Shown: positions 5,945 to 13,035 of the stretch, piece after piece
Layout of the letters: every line of letters starts with the position of its first letter
Numbering within the stretch: the first letter of the stretch is position 1
Source of the DNA: Olsenella_K sp051878835
GTDB taxonomy: Bacteria; Actinomycetota; Coriobacteriia; Coriobacteriales; Atopobiaceae
Direction: 5' to 3'
Assembly: GCA_051878835.1 (NCBI GenBank)
Contig: JBJEKW010000009.1
Span: 1 to 20,820 of the forward strand
DNA: 20,820 nucleotides
Program-made: the position numbers and the translations under genes
The notes under the pieces: generated by a model
Seen by the model: only the letters and a program-made list of their open reading frames with translations
The model's database searches: none
What the model was told of the DNA's origin: nothing

Positions 5945-6893
5945 GGCCCCGGAACATGAGGACCTGGGTCCGCAGCTGGATTTGGCCTTGAACGCCATCG
6001 AGGAGGCCCTGGACGCGGGGCTGCCTGTGGCCATCGCCTGCGAGCGCAGCCTGGAAGGGGTGCTGTCGGCGGTGGGGTTGGGCTACCTGGCCCATGCACC
6101 AGAGGGCCGTGTGCGCCTGTGCCCCACAGACCAATGCCAGCCGAGGCTGGGCGAGGCGCTGGCACAGATGCCCGACGCGCTCCAGGACGACTCGGTTGCC
6201 CTGGCGCAGCGCGTGTACCGGGGCTTCCAGCGCAAGCTCGCGCAAGGCTGCGGCAGGTCCGTCAATGGGAGGTGCAGGCGGTCTTGCCCAGGTCACTGCA
6301 TGCGAAAGGTGGTGTTGGCCTGCGCAAACGACGACCCGCAGATGCCGGAGGCGCTGCACCGCTATCTGCGTCTGGGATTCAGCGTAGGCCACGGCATCGA
6401 ATCCATGCATCAGGACCCCCGCGTGGCGCAGGTGGAGCAGCTGGAGCGCTACGTCTCGAACGAGTGCGAGCACACGAGGCAGTTCGTGCGCTTCTCGCAC
6501 TATGCAGACGACAGCTACGGGGCCGTGTTCAGGCCGCGGGCGAACACCTTGCCCCTGTGCGCTCCATACTTCAGCAGGCGCATGGGGACCGAGCGGTTCT
6601 ACCTGGCCGACCCCGTGCACGGCATGGCCGTCCTACACGAGCCCGGAAAGTCCCATGCCGTCATGCGCCTGGACCCCACGCTCATGGCGCAGCTGCAGCA
6701 CAGGGAGCTGGCTGCAGACGAGCGACTGATGCGCGCCATGTGGAAGAGGTTCTACGACAGCCTGGAGCTGCAGGGCCGTGGGCCCCAGCAGCGCGGATAC
6801 GACCTGCGCACCAGCTGGATGCCACAGAGGTTCTGGGGAGGCTTGACCGAGCTGGATCCCCGCAACGACCTGCCGGGAGCCGGGTTGGCATGA
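5880..6893 (+). CDS. DUF4130-type putative DNA metabolism protein, partner of the radical SAM gene
   Basis: Partner family of the upstream radical SAM protein (TIGR03915/DUF4130-like by motif). Seen are RSLEGVLSAVG near the N-terminus, RYLRLGF (161-167), HTRQFVRFSHYADDSYGAVF (199-218), NTLPLCAPYFSRRM and the C-terminal QHRELAADE and SWMPQRFWGGLTEL. Function is unproven; the link to DNA repair rests on gene pairing. Counting from the ATG at 5880, residues 124-140 hold four cysteines (C124, C132, C136, C140), apparently an insertion in the family. That ATG overlaps the upstream gene by 65 nt and its first ~45 residues do not look like family sequence, so the true start may be TTG 5982, TTG 5988 or GTG 6027. 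No uracil-DNA glycosylase domain is fused here. The pair is likely cotranscribed under the upstream SOS boxes. Confidence 0.85.
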   Translation: MPNRPHTTADRTPTPASSACSRAPEHEDLGPQLDLALNAIEEALDAGLPVAIACERSLEGVLSAVGLGYLAHAPEGRVRLCPTDQCQPRLGEALAQMPDALQDDSVALAQRVYRGFQRKLAQGCGRSVNGRCRRSCPGHCMRKVVLACANDDPQMPEALHRYLRLGFSVGHGIESMHQDPRVAQVEQLERYVSNECEHTRQFVRFSHYADDSYGAVFRPRANTLPLCAPYFSRRMGTERFYLADPVHGMAVLHEPGKSHAVMRLDPTLMAQLQHRELAADERLMRAMWKRFYDSLELQGRGPQQRGYDLRTSWMPQRFWGGLTELDPRNDLPGAGLA

Positions 6894-6935
6894 ATCTGCC
6901 AGAGCGTCGATGGTCTGGGGTCCAAATGCTTGGCA

Positions 6936-6970
6936 CGAAAAAGGCGCGGGACCCGAAGGTCTCGCGCCTT
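6936..6970 (-). terminator. Intrinsic terminator of the dcw cluster after divIVA
   Basis: On the minus strand AAGGCGCG-A-GACC pairs with GGTC-C-CGCGCCTT across a TTCG loop (one A/C mismatch) and runs into a T stretch (A run 6938-6942 on the plus strand). It lies 58 nt past the divIVA stop. The plus-strand cassette ends 43 nt away on the other side, and the same hairpin may help stop it, though there is no T run in that direction. Confidence 0.85.
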
Positions 6971-7027
6971 GCGTTCAAAGCATGTTGGCACCAAGCTGGC
7001 AAGCTGACACCAGACGAACCGCTGGTG

Positions 7028-7732
7028 CTAGTCGAGGTCGTTGAAGTCCTCGCCAGGAGCGGAGGCGGTGGGAGCGGTCACAGGAGCCGCGACGGCCGTG
7101 GGCTCGGAATCGGTCGCGGGAGCCGCAGGAGCAGGTGCCGCAGCGGGAGCCGCGGGAGCGGGCGTGCTGGTGCCCATCTGCTCGGGGAAGACAGAGTCGG
7201 CGTCGTCCATGAAGTGCTGCAGGAGCTTCTTGTACTCGGCACGGAAGTCCTCGCGGGACTGCTTCAGGCGATCGATCTCGTCCAGCTCGCTCTGCTTCTC
7301 GGCCAGGGCCTGACGAATGACCTCGCGGGCCTTCTGGTCGGCCTCGTTGCGGATACGCTCGGCGTTGGTGTGGGCGTCGGCGACCAGCTTGTCGGCGCTC
7401 TGCTGGGCGACGATGAGGACCTGGGAGATCTGGTGCTCGGAGGCAGCCATGTTCGCAGCGGGGGCTGCGGGGGCGGCAGCGGGTGCGGGCTTGGAAGCGG
7501 CCTCGGCCTCCATGTCGGCGATCTGCTGCTGCAGGGTGGCAACCTGCGCCTGCGACGCCTGAGCCTGGGACTCGGCGGTGTTCAGACGGCCCTTCAGATC
7601 AGCGATTTTCTGCAGCATGGAGTCGACCTCGGTGGAGAGCTGCTCCAGGAAGGAGTCGACCTCCTCGGTGTTGTATCCGTGCTTGGACGGCGAGAAGGTG
7701 AGCTGTTCGATGTATTCAGGAGTGATAGTCAT
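7028..7732 (-). CDS. divIVA: DivIVA family cell-division/polar growth scaffold
   Basis: Coiled-coil protein that binds curved membrane at septa and poles and recruits other factors. It has 234 residues from MTITPEYIEQLTFSPSKHGY, the typical DivIVA membrane-binding N-terminus with NTEEVDSFLEQL. Coiled-coil segments are about 25-78 and 98-180, separated by an Ala/Pro linker (80-95) and followed by a second Ala/Pro/Thr-rich linker (190-226) and an acidic end, GEDFNDLD. An in-frame ATG 30 nt upstream exists, but the chosen start has GAAAGGG before it and gives the family N-terminus. Last gene of the cluster, 50 nt after yggT and followed by a strong terminator. Confidence 0.92.
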   Translation of the reverse strand: MTITPEYIEQLTFSPSKHGYNTEEVDSFLEQLSTEVDSMLQKIADLKGRLNTAESQAQASQAQVATLQQQIADMEAEAASKPAPAAAPAAPAANMAASEHQISQVLIVAQQSADKLVADAHTNAERIRNEADQKAREVIRQALAEKQSELDEIDRLKQSREDFRAEYKKLLQHFMDDADSVFPEQMGTSTPAPAAPAAAPAPAAPATDSEPTAVAAPVTAPTASAPGEDFNDLD

Positions 7733-7782
7733 CTTTTTCCCTTTCGATCTGGAAGCGTACATGCACCATCCTGGCGCGCACG

Positions 7783-8058
7783 TTACACCCGAACCAGTAT
7801 ATCAACAACAACTTGCTCGATTACTTGAAGAACCAGAAGCGCAACGACGGGCGAGAAGTCGATGCCCCCGAGCGGGGGAATAAACCTTCGAAAAAGGCCC
7901 AGGTACGGGGACACGATTCTGTCGAGCGCAACTGCGATGTCGTTCAGAATGCCGTCTGGGCGGCGTGGAATCCACGAAATAATGCACCAGACAAGCACAA
8001 GTATCTGATAGAACTCAAACAGCCGCACCACGACGTTCGCGATCTGGTACCCAATCAA
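7783..8058 (-). CDS. yggT: YggT family small membrane protein
   Basis: Small integral membrane protein of 91 residues with two hydrophobic segments: VVVRLFEFYQILVLVWCIISW and, after the polar stretch RRPDGILNDIAVALDRIVSPYL, a second one, GIDFSPVVALLVLQVIEQVV. The motif from ISWIP through PYLGLFRRFIPPLGGIDFSP is characteristic. YggT proteins sit next to sepF, proC and divIVA in Gram-positives and cyanobacteria and are linked to division or osmotic tolerance, but their molecular role is not settled. I place the start at TTG 8058 because GGGAGG lies 8 nt upstream, just after the proC stop. The longer frame from 8118 would overlap proC and adds non-family sequence. Confidence 0.85.
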   Translation of the reverse strand: MIGYQIANVVVRLFEFYQILVLVWCIISWIPRRPDGILNDIAVALDRIVSPYLGLFRRFIPPLGGIDFSPVVALLVLQVIEQVVVDILVRV

Positions 8059-8071
8059 CGGCAACGCCTCC

Positions 8072-8902
8072 CTACTGCCCCGCCAGCTCGCGGGTGCGAG
8101 CGAGGGCGTCATCGACACCTTCGTAAAACGCTTCTACCAGTCCGGGCTCCATCGCGCGCAGCGCGGCGGCGGTGGTGCCGCCGGGAGACGTGACCTTCTC
8201 CATGTAGGCGCGGGGGTGCTCCCCCGTCTGCTCCAGGCTACGGGCAACGCCCAGCATGGTGGCCTCCGCCATGGAGCGGCAAGCCTGGGCGGGAAGGCCC
8301 GCCTCGATGCCGCGCCTGGTGAGCGCATCCACCACCAGCGCGAAGAACGCGGGGGCACAGCCGATGACGGCTCCCTCGGCGTCCAGCTGGTCCTCTCGCA
8401 TGACCTCCGCGCAGCCAAGGGCGCCAAACAAGGCGCACACCAGCTGCACGTCTGCCGTGGTGGCACGGCTGCCCGGGGCCACTGCGGAGGCTCCGGAGAG
8501 CACCTGTATGGGCAGGTTGGGCATCACGCGCACAATCCTGGAATCCGGCAGGGCACCCTCCAGCGTGCTCAGCGTGACGCCGGCGGCAATGGAAACGACC
8601 AGCCTGCCGCTGAGCGGCTGGGCCAGCCCGTCGAGCACCTCGGGCAGGACCTGCGGCTTTACCGCCAAGATGACCACGTCGGTGCCCTTCTGGACCAGAC
8701 TGTCCGCATCCGCGCACGTGGAGAACCCGTCGCGTGCAAAGGCCTCCAGCTTCTGGGGGGTGCGGTTGCACAGGTACACGTCGGCGGCGGGGCAGGAGCC
8801 CGTGGCCACGAGGCCGCGTGCGATGGCGCCGCCCATGGACCCGGCACCTATGATGCCAACGGTGGCATCCAGCGATGCCGCCTTCGGGCTTTCGGCACCC
8901 AT
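8072..8902 (-). CDS. proC: Pyrroline-5-carboxylate reductase
   Basis: Last step of proline synthesis: NAD(P)H-dependent reduction of 1-pyrroline-5-carboxylate to L-proline in the cytoplasm. It has 276 residues with the Rossmann motif VGIIGAGSMGGAIARG near 15-30, DVVILAVKPQVL, SIAAGVTL, VRVMPNLP and the family signature EKVTSPGGTTAAAL near the C-terminus. The start ATG at 8902 is 4 nt after the sepF stop, with AGAGG inside the end of sepF as ribosome-binding site; the frame upstream of it reads through sepF in another frame and was not used. proC lies in the division cluster of many Gram-positives for no known functional reason. Confidence 0.93.
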   Translation of the reverse strand: MGAESPKAASLDATVGIIGAGSMGGAIARGLVATGSCPAADVYLCNRTPQKLEAFARDGFSTCADADSLVQKGTDVVILAVKPQVLPEVLDGLAQPLSGRLVVSIAAGVTLSTLEGALPDSRIVRVMPNLPIQVLSGASAVAPGSRATTADVQLVCALFGALGCAEVMREDQLDAEGAVIGCAPAFFALVVDALTRRGIEAGLPAQACRSMAEATMLGVARSLEQTGEHPRAYMEKVTSPGGTTAAALRAMEPGLVEAFYEGVDDALARTRELAGQ

Positions 8903-8906
8903 GACG

Positions 8907-9533
8907 CTACCTCTGCAGGTCGCCGTCGGCGACGAGGCGGTCGAGGTCAGCCTGCGAGATCTGGATGCCCTGGGGCAGGATGGCAAAGACGCTGTCCCCC
9001 ACCTGCTGGACCTCACCCTCGATGCCGAAGGAAAGGCCGTAGCAGAAGTCCAGGATGCGCGTTGCCGCGTCGTTGGGGGTGTCGCGCAGGTTCAGAAGCA
9101 CGGGCTGGTTGGTCTTCACGCGGCGAACGACCGCCTGCACGTCGTCGTAGGCGGTGGCGTTCAGCACGTACGGGGGCAGCTGGCCGGAGGCGTTGATCTT
9201 TGACGCGGGACGCTTCTGGACGCCGTCGTTGTACGAGGACGGACGGGCGCCGTCCTCGCGGCGATACGACGGAGAGTAGCTGCCTTCCTCCAGGTTCTGG
9301 CCCTCGTAGGAGCTGGGGCCGCCGGCGTTGTTGCTGACGGGGCGGCCGGAGCGGGTGTATACCGATACGCTCTCGGCCTCGGGACGGGGCGTGTTGCCCA
9401 GAAGGCCGCTGCCCGAGGGCTGGTCCTGCGCGTCGTCGTCGCCGTAGTACCCGTCGTCGTAGTCGTCGTCGTAGTAGTCGTCGTTGTTGTTGCCGCCCGA
9501 GAAGCGGTCGCGGAGGTTGTCAAAAAAGCCCAT
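8907..9533 (-). CDS. sepF: Cell division protein SepF, membrane anchor of the Z ring
   Basis: SepF binds the FtsZ C-terminal peptide and tethers the Z ring to the membrane. In actinobacteria without FtsA it is the main anchor. It has 208 residues: an amphipathic N-terminal helix MGFFDNLRDRF (1-11), an Asp/Tyr/Gly-rich acidic linker (about 18-36) from a run of GTC/GTA-like codons, a disordered Ser/Tyr/Arg stretch to about 110, then the folded SepF core (about 120-198) with PVLLNLRD, RILDFCYGLSFGIEG and VFAILPQG. Longer than the roughly 150 residues of Bacillus SepF because of the linker. It sits between yggS and proC, as usual. Confidence 0.94.
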   Translation of the reverse strand: MGFFDNLRDRFSGGNNNDDYYDDDYDDGYYGDDDAQDQPSGSGLLGNTPRPEAESVSVYTRSGRPVSNNAGGPSSYEGQNLEEGSYSPSYRREDGARPSSYNDGVQKRPASKINASGQLPPYVLNATAYDDVQAVVRRVKTNQPVLLNLRDTPNDAATRILDFCYGLSFGIEGEVQQVGDSVFAILPQGIQISQADLDRLVADGDLQR

Positions 9534-9587
9534 GGTCGTCCTCGTTTCCTCTGGTTCGTGTGGGTTCGAATGCGTTGTGGTTGTGGT
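9534..9587 (-). promoter_or_regulatory. C/A-rich spacer leading into sepF
   Basis: The minus strand between the yggS stop and sepF is nearly free of T and rich in ACC and AAC triplets, including ACCACAACCACAACGC, and should be unstructured. It has the same character as the ftsZ leader. Such leaders can act as ribosome standby or enhancer regions; this role is inferred. Confidence 0.3.
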
Positions 9588-10355
9588 CTATTTGAGGTCG
9601 TAGTGCGGGTCGAACACAGTTCTACCCAGCCTAACGAGCGTGGCCCCCTCCTCGATTGCGATTTGGAAATCATCACTCATTCCGCAGGATAGCACCCGCA
9701 ACGGCCTGCCCGTGCGCGTCCTGAGCTCCTCCTCCAGCTGCCTGAGGCCGCTGAAGGTCTTTCGGGCAACGTCGGGGTCGTTCTTGGGCGCCATGGTCAT
9801 GAGTCCGTCCAGCTCCATGTTTGGCAGGGCGGCAACCTCCTCGGCGTCGGCCCTCGCCTGGTCGGGGGTGTAGCCGGACTTCGATTCCTCTCCCGAGACG
9901 TTCACCTCCATAAGGAAGTGCGTGACCACGCCGTGCGAGACGCTGCGGCTGGATATGGCGCGTGCCAGCTCGGTACTGCGCACGGAGTGGATCAGGGTGA
10001 CGTTGCCCAGGACCATGTTTATCTTGTTCTTCTGCAGGTTGCCGATCATGTCGAAGCGCACGCCCGCCATGTCGGGATGCTGGGCGACGCCGGCCAGCTT
10101 GCGCCTGAGCTCCTGGGGACGGTTCTCGCCAAAGGCGCGATAGCCCGCCTGCCAGGCCAGGTACACCTCGTCGGGGCCCACCGTCTTTGACACGGCCAGC
10201 ATGCCCACCTGGTCCATGTCCCTGCCGGAACGACGCGCGGCCTCGCCCGCGCGCTGCAAGATGAGCTCTCTTCGGTCTCGCAGGAAGGCCAGGTATCCGT
10301 CGGGGTCCGCTGCCGCGGGTCCCACCTGAGGTTGCGTCGGAACTGTGTTCTGCAT
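9588..10355 (-). CDS. yggS: YggS family pyridoxal phosphate homeostasis protein
   Basis: Monomeric fold-type III PLP-binding protein thought to buffer or deliver pyridoxal phosphate; no catalytic activity is established for the family. It has 255 residues with the PLP lysine in MLAVSKTV (K57), then FGENRPQELRRK (usual family form FGEN.VQE), HSVRS, LMEVNVSGEESKSG, GLMTMAP and the closing signature LSCGMSDDFQIAIEEGATLVRLGRTVF. The start ATG at 10355 gives a usual-length protein with a 20-residue polar lead. It is 7 nt past the pgeF stop. Neighbours are pgeF and sepF, the standard order in actinobacterial dcw clusters. Confidence 0.93.
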   Translation of the reverse strand: MQNTVPTQPQVGPAAADPDGYLAFLRDRRELILQRAGEAARRSGRDMDQVGMLAVSKTVGPDEVYLAWQAGYRAFGENRPQELRRKLAGVAQHPDMAGVRFDMIGNLQKNKINMVLGNVTLIHSVRSTELARAISSRSVSHGVVTHFLMEVNVSGEESKSGYTPDQARADAEEVAALPNMELDGLMTMAPKNDPDVARKTFSGLRQLEEELRTRTGRPLRVLSCGMSDDFQIAIEEGATLVRLGRTVFDPHYDLK

Positions 10356-10362
10356 TGCTACG

Positions 10363-11187
10363 TCACTCCATCTGCGCCCGGTCTTGCGCGGGCAGATACG
10401 CCACGGCACCGTGCCTTCCGCAATGGCCGCCCTCCGCGCGGTACGAGAAGAACCGGTCGGTCGCGGAGGCGGTCGAGACGCCCGCGTCCACGATGCAATC
10501 CGGGGACACGCCCGCGTCCAGGAGGGTCGCACGGACCGCGGCGCCAAGGTCGAGGTGCCTGTATGACTCCTCGATTATGTCACCGAACTCTTGACGGAAC
10601 CGCTCCATGAGGTCGCAGGAAACTTCGTAGTCACTCCCGCCTATGTGGGGCCCCACGTAGGCCCAGACGTCACCTGCGGAGCACCCTGCCTCCTGGCAGA
10701 GCACATTCAGCGCCTTTGCGCTGATGCGAGCTATGGTGCCTCGCCATCCCGAGTGGATGACCGCGAACGCGTGCGGGGCCACCAGGACCACGGGGGTGCA
10801 GTCCGCATAGCACAGAAGCACCGGGACGCCCTCGCTGGAGCACACGACGGCGTCAGCGCCCTCGCGTGCCTGGCGCTGCGCCTCCCCCACGTCCTCGGGG
10901 CTGCCCGAGCGGACGACGACCACGCGGTCGCCATGGATCTGCTTCGGGTTCACCAGGCGGTCAATGAGGCCGCCGGCCCCGATGGCCTCCAGGAGAATGC
11001 CGCGGTTCTGGCGCACGAGCCACGGGTCGTCCCCGCAGGCGTCCCCCAGGTTCAGGGAGGAGTAGCAGCCTCGCGAAACGCCACCGGTTCTCTCGGTGAA
11101 TGCGAACGTGACCCCGCCGGGACGGCTCTCGTCGCCCAACAGGGTCACGCCACGCGAGGTGAATCTGGTAAGTACCGGCTCACCCAT
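10363..11187 (-). CDS. pgeF: Laccase-domain protein PgeF (YfiH/YlmD family)
   Basis: Multicopper-polyphenol-oxidase-fold protein. Related proteins act as purine nucleoside phosphorylase/adenosine deaminase, or keep peptidoglycan stem peptides correct by editing MurC products. It has 274 residues; the metal-site residues are seen as H85 (KQIHGD), C130 (YADCTP) and H145 (IHSGWRGT), with FTERTGGVS near the start and DLGAAVRATLLDAGV towards the end. The start ATG at 11187 lies 8 nt after the ftsZ stop with AGGA before it. Position next to ftsZ in a cluster that also encodes murC fits a peptidoglycan-quality role, but this is inference. Confidence 0.92.
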   Translation of the reverse strand: MGEPVLTRFTSRGVTLLGDESRPGGVTFAFTERTGGVSRGCYSSLNLGDACGDDPWLVRQNRGILLEAIGAGGLIDRLVNPKQIHGDRVVVVRSGSPEDVGEAQRQAREGADAVVCSSEGVPVLLCYADCTPVVLVAPHAFAVIHSGWRGTIARISAKALNVLCQEAGCSAGDVWAYVGPHIGGSDYEVSCDLMERFRQEFGDIIEESYRHLDLGAAVRATLLDAGVSPDCIVDAGVSTASATDRFFSYRAEGGHCGRHGAVAYLPAQDRAQME

Positions 11188-11195
11188 GCTGCGTC

Positions 11196-12347
11196 CTACA
11201 TGCGCGTGCTGCGCTTCAGGAAGTCGGGAATGTCGAAGTTGCGGTCGTTGCCCGAGCCAGGACGGCTGGCCGAAGCCGGACGGCCGGCAGCCGGACGGCC
11301 GGCAGCGGGACGGGAGGCCGAACGGTTGGCGCCACGAGTGGCGGGACGGGTGGGAGCGCTGACCGAGGCGGCGTCGGGGTTCGTGACGTTGTCGTCCTTG
11401 AAGCCCGTCGCGATGACGGTCACGCGCACCTGGTCGCCCAGGCTCTCGTCCACCACGGTGCCAAAGATGATGTTGGCGTCGGGGTCGACGTTCTTTGCCA
11501 CGATGTCGGCGGCGTCGTTGATCTCCTGGATGCCGAGGTCCTTGTTGCCGGCGATAGACAGCAGGACGCGGGTGGCACCGTCGATGGAGCTCTCGAGCAT
11601 GCGGCTGGAGATGGCCTCCTCGGCGGCGTCGGCGGCGCGGGAGTCGCCGGAGGCCAGGCCGATGCCCATCATGGCCGTGCCGGCGCCCTTCATGATGGTG
11701 CACACGTCGGCGAAGTCCAGGTTGATCAGGCCGGGGACCGTGATGAGGTCCGTGATGCCCTGCGTGCCCTGGCACAGCACGTCATCGGCCATGCGGAAGG
11801 CCTCGAGCATGGTGGTCTTCTTCTCGGAGAGGTCCAGCAGGCGGTCGTTCGGGATAACGATCAGGGTGTCGACGTTCTCGGAGAGGTTCTTGATGCCCTC
11901 GGAGGCGTTGATGGCGCGCTTGCGGCCCTCGAAGGTGAAGGGCTTGGTGACGACGCCCACGGTCAGGGCGCCCACGTCGTTCTTTGCGATGTCGGCCACC
12001 ACGGGTGCGGCGCCGGTGCCGGTACCGCCGCCCTCGCCGGCGGTGATGAAGACCATGTCGGAGCCGGCGATGGCAGCCTTGATCTCGTCGCGGGAGTCCT
12101 CGGCGGACTCTGCACCGACCTCAGGGACCGCGCCGGCACCGAGACCCTTGGTGATGTCGGTGCCGATGTGAACCTTGATGTCGGCATCGGACAGGGCCAG
12201 CGCCTGGGCGTCGGTGTTCACGGCGACGAACTCGACGCCGCGAATGCCCTCCTCGATCATGCGGTTGACGGCGTTGGTGCCGCCGCCGCCCACGCCAACG
12301 ACCTTGATGACTGCCAGGTAGTTGCTGGGGATTTCGGTATCGTTCAT
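11196..12347 (-). CDS. ftsZ: Cell division protein FtsZ
   Basis: Tubulin-like GTPase that polymerises at mid-cell into the Z ring. It has 383 residues with VVGVGGGGTNAVNRMI (16-31), the GTP-binding tubulin signature GEGGGTGTGAAP (104-115), and the T7-loop region GLINLDFADVCTIM supplying the catalytic acidic residue. After the GTPase domain comes a linker of about 40 residues rich in Arg, Ala, Pro and Ser containing a tandem AAGRP repeat (11276-11308 in DNA), then the conserved C-terminal peptide NFDIPDFLKRSTRM, which binds SepF. The start ATG at 12347 follows AAGGAGG by 6 nt; the longer frame reads into the leader. First gene after the 690-nt gap, so probably the head of its own transcription unit. 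Confidence 0.97.
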   Translation of the reverse strand: MNDTEIPSNYLAVIKVVGVGGGGTNAVNRMIEEGIRGVEFVAVNTDAQALALSDADIKVHIGTDITKGLGAGAVPEVGAESAEDSRDEIKAAIAGSDMVFITAGEGGGTGTGAAPVVADIAKNDVGALTVGVVTKPFTFEGRKRAINASEGIKNLSENVDTLIVIPNDRLLDLSEKKTTMLEAFRMADDVLCQGTQGITDLITVPGLINLDFADVCTIMKGAGTAMMGIGLASGDSRAADAAEEAISSRMLESSIDGATRVLLSIAGNKDLGIQEINDAADIVAKNVDPDANIIFGTVVDESLGDQVRVTVIATGFKDDNVTNPDAASVSAPTRPATRGANRSASRPAAGRPAAGRPASASRPGSGNDRNFDIPDFLKRSTRM

Positions 12348-12490
12348 GTTTTCCTCCTTGCGTGGCGACGGTCGTTTGCGTGCGCCCTGGTGGTTTTGTT
12401 GCGTTCCGAGTGCGTTGCTAGTGCGTGTGTGCTGCGATGGTGGTGCGTTTGTGGTTCGTTTGCTGTCTGGTGGTGCTGCGTGCTGCTGCA
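12348..12490 (-). promoter_or_regulatory. C/A-rich leader of ftsZ
   Basis: On the minus strand this run is made almost wholly of A, C and G with very little T (for example ACCACAAACGCACCACC), ending in the strong AAGGAGG site. It should be poorly structured, leaving ftsZ translation initiation open. The matching bias on sepF supports a shared design, though function is unproven. Confidence 0.4.
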
Positions 12491-12531
12491 ATTAGGAGAG
12501 GTACCAGAGACTGAAAGTCCTGCTGAGAACC

Positions 12532-12678
12532 CTCAACCTCAAGTTGACCTCAATGCCTCTCGCAAAGCGCCGTATATTCGCACATCTGGATAATCCGCGT
12601 CAATAATTGTGATGGAATCATGGAGTGCCCTGGTAAACGGCATAAAAGCATCCGTTATATTCCTTAGGCTCAACCTCA
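12532..12678 (-). repeat. TGAGGTTGAG direct repeats upstream of ftsZ
   Basis: The 10-mer TGAGGTTGAG occurs exactly twice on the minus strand (12532-12541 and 12669-12678), 137 nt apart. A partial TTGAGGT copy lies at 12548-12554 and an inverted TTGAGGG at 12724-12730. Spacing and location suggest regulator-binding sites for ftsZ. Confidence 0.45.
12574..12603 (-). promoter_or_regulatory. Candidate ftsZ promoter
   Basis: Minus strand: -35 TTGACG (12598-12603, 5 of 6), 18-nt spacer, and GAATAT (12574-12579) preceded by TGC, an extended but poor -10. A TATACG alternative lies 3 nt further on. The spacer contains TTATCCAGA (12585-12593), one base from a DnaA box. Confidence 0.33.
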
Positions 12679-12969
12679 GCTTTAGGGCATTGTTCTTCCA
12701 TAAAATCACGAGGTCGAACCTACTTGAGGGTTAGTGTTACCGCGTAGGTACGCTGTTTCTGGCACGGGAGCTCCTCTGCCCAAAGGACCTGCGCGCATGA
12801 GCTGCACTCGACCGTTTTCCCCTCAGGGCACACGCTTCACGATTCCGGGCACGGCGTGGCATGGGCAATCAGTCATCTGAACGCCTTACAGGAGTCCCGC
12901 TCCAAGGAACATGGCATCTAGGCGGAACGTTCTTCTCCCCTGTGCGGTCATGAAGATTGGGGTCATACA

Positions 12970-13004
12970 GACCACGGCCCCCGCTGGTGGCGAGGGCCGT
13001 GGTC
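12970..13004 (-). terminator. Strong hairpin after ftsQ
   Basis: Perfect 10-bp stem GACCACGGCC/GGCCGTGGTC (12970-12979 with 12995-13004) with a 15-nt loop that has its own CGC/GCG pairing. It lies 32 nt past the ftsQ stop and has no T run on either side, so it could be a Rho-dependent or processing stop rather than a classical terminator. Confidence 0.55.
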
Positions 13005-13009
13005 GCGTA

Positions 13010-13028
13010 GCGCATCCAAGCGATGCGC
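13010..13028 (-). terminator. Second hairpin next to the ftsQ stop
   Basis: A 7-bp stem GCGCATC/GATGCGC with a 5-nt loop ends 7 nt beyond the ftsQ stop codon. The stop codon itself lies in a small palindrome CGACT-gct-AGTCG (13030-13042). Together with the hairpin at 12970-13004 this forms a structured 3' end for the upstream transcript. Confidence 0.45.
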
Positions 13029-13035
13029 ACGACTG

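Larger units (their letters stand above)
12348..13035. other. 688-nt non-coding region between ftsQ and ftsZ
   Basis: No convincing gene in any frame. From the ftsZ side it holds a C/A-rich minus-strand leader (12348-12490), a set of TTGAGG-type motifs with an exact 10-bp repeat (12532-12541 and 12669-12678), promoter-like elements (12574-12603 and TATAAC at 12654-12659), an AT-richer stretch (about 12500-12720) quite unlike the GC-rich genes, then about 230 nt in which I see nothing, and two hairpins at the ftsQ end. I checked for tRNA, tmRNA and SRP RNA signatures and found none. Confidence 0.7.

Noticed and set aside
6119..7828. Long plus-strand frame of 569 residues
   Set aside because: It runs out of frame through the DUF4130 gene, across the divIVA terminator and antisense to divIVA; Ala/Gly/Arg-rich composition is typical of a GC-rich shadow frame.
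10591..12171. Long plus-strand frame antisense to pgeF and ftsZ
   Set aside because: Shadow of two well-identified genes; no family resemblance.
12700..12730. tRNA-like T-loop GGTTCGACC on the minus strand
   Set aside because: The flanks do not form a T stem and no acceptor or anticodon stem is found.
12922..12931. GAACGTTC palindrome as another LexA box
   Set aside because: It lacks the 4-nt centre between GAAC and GTTC.
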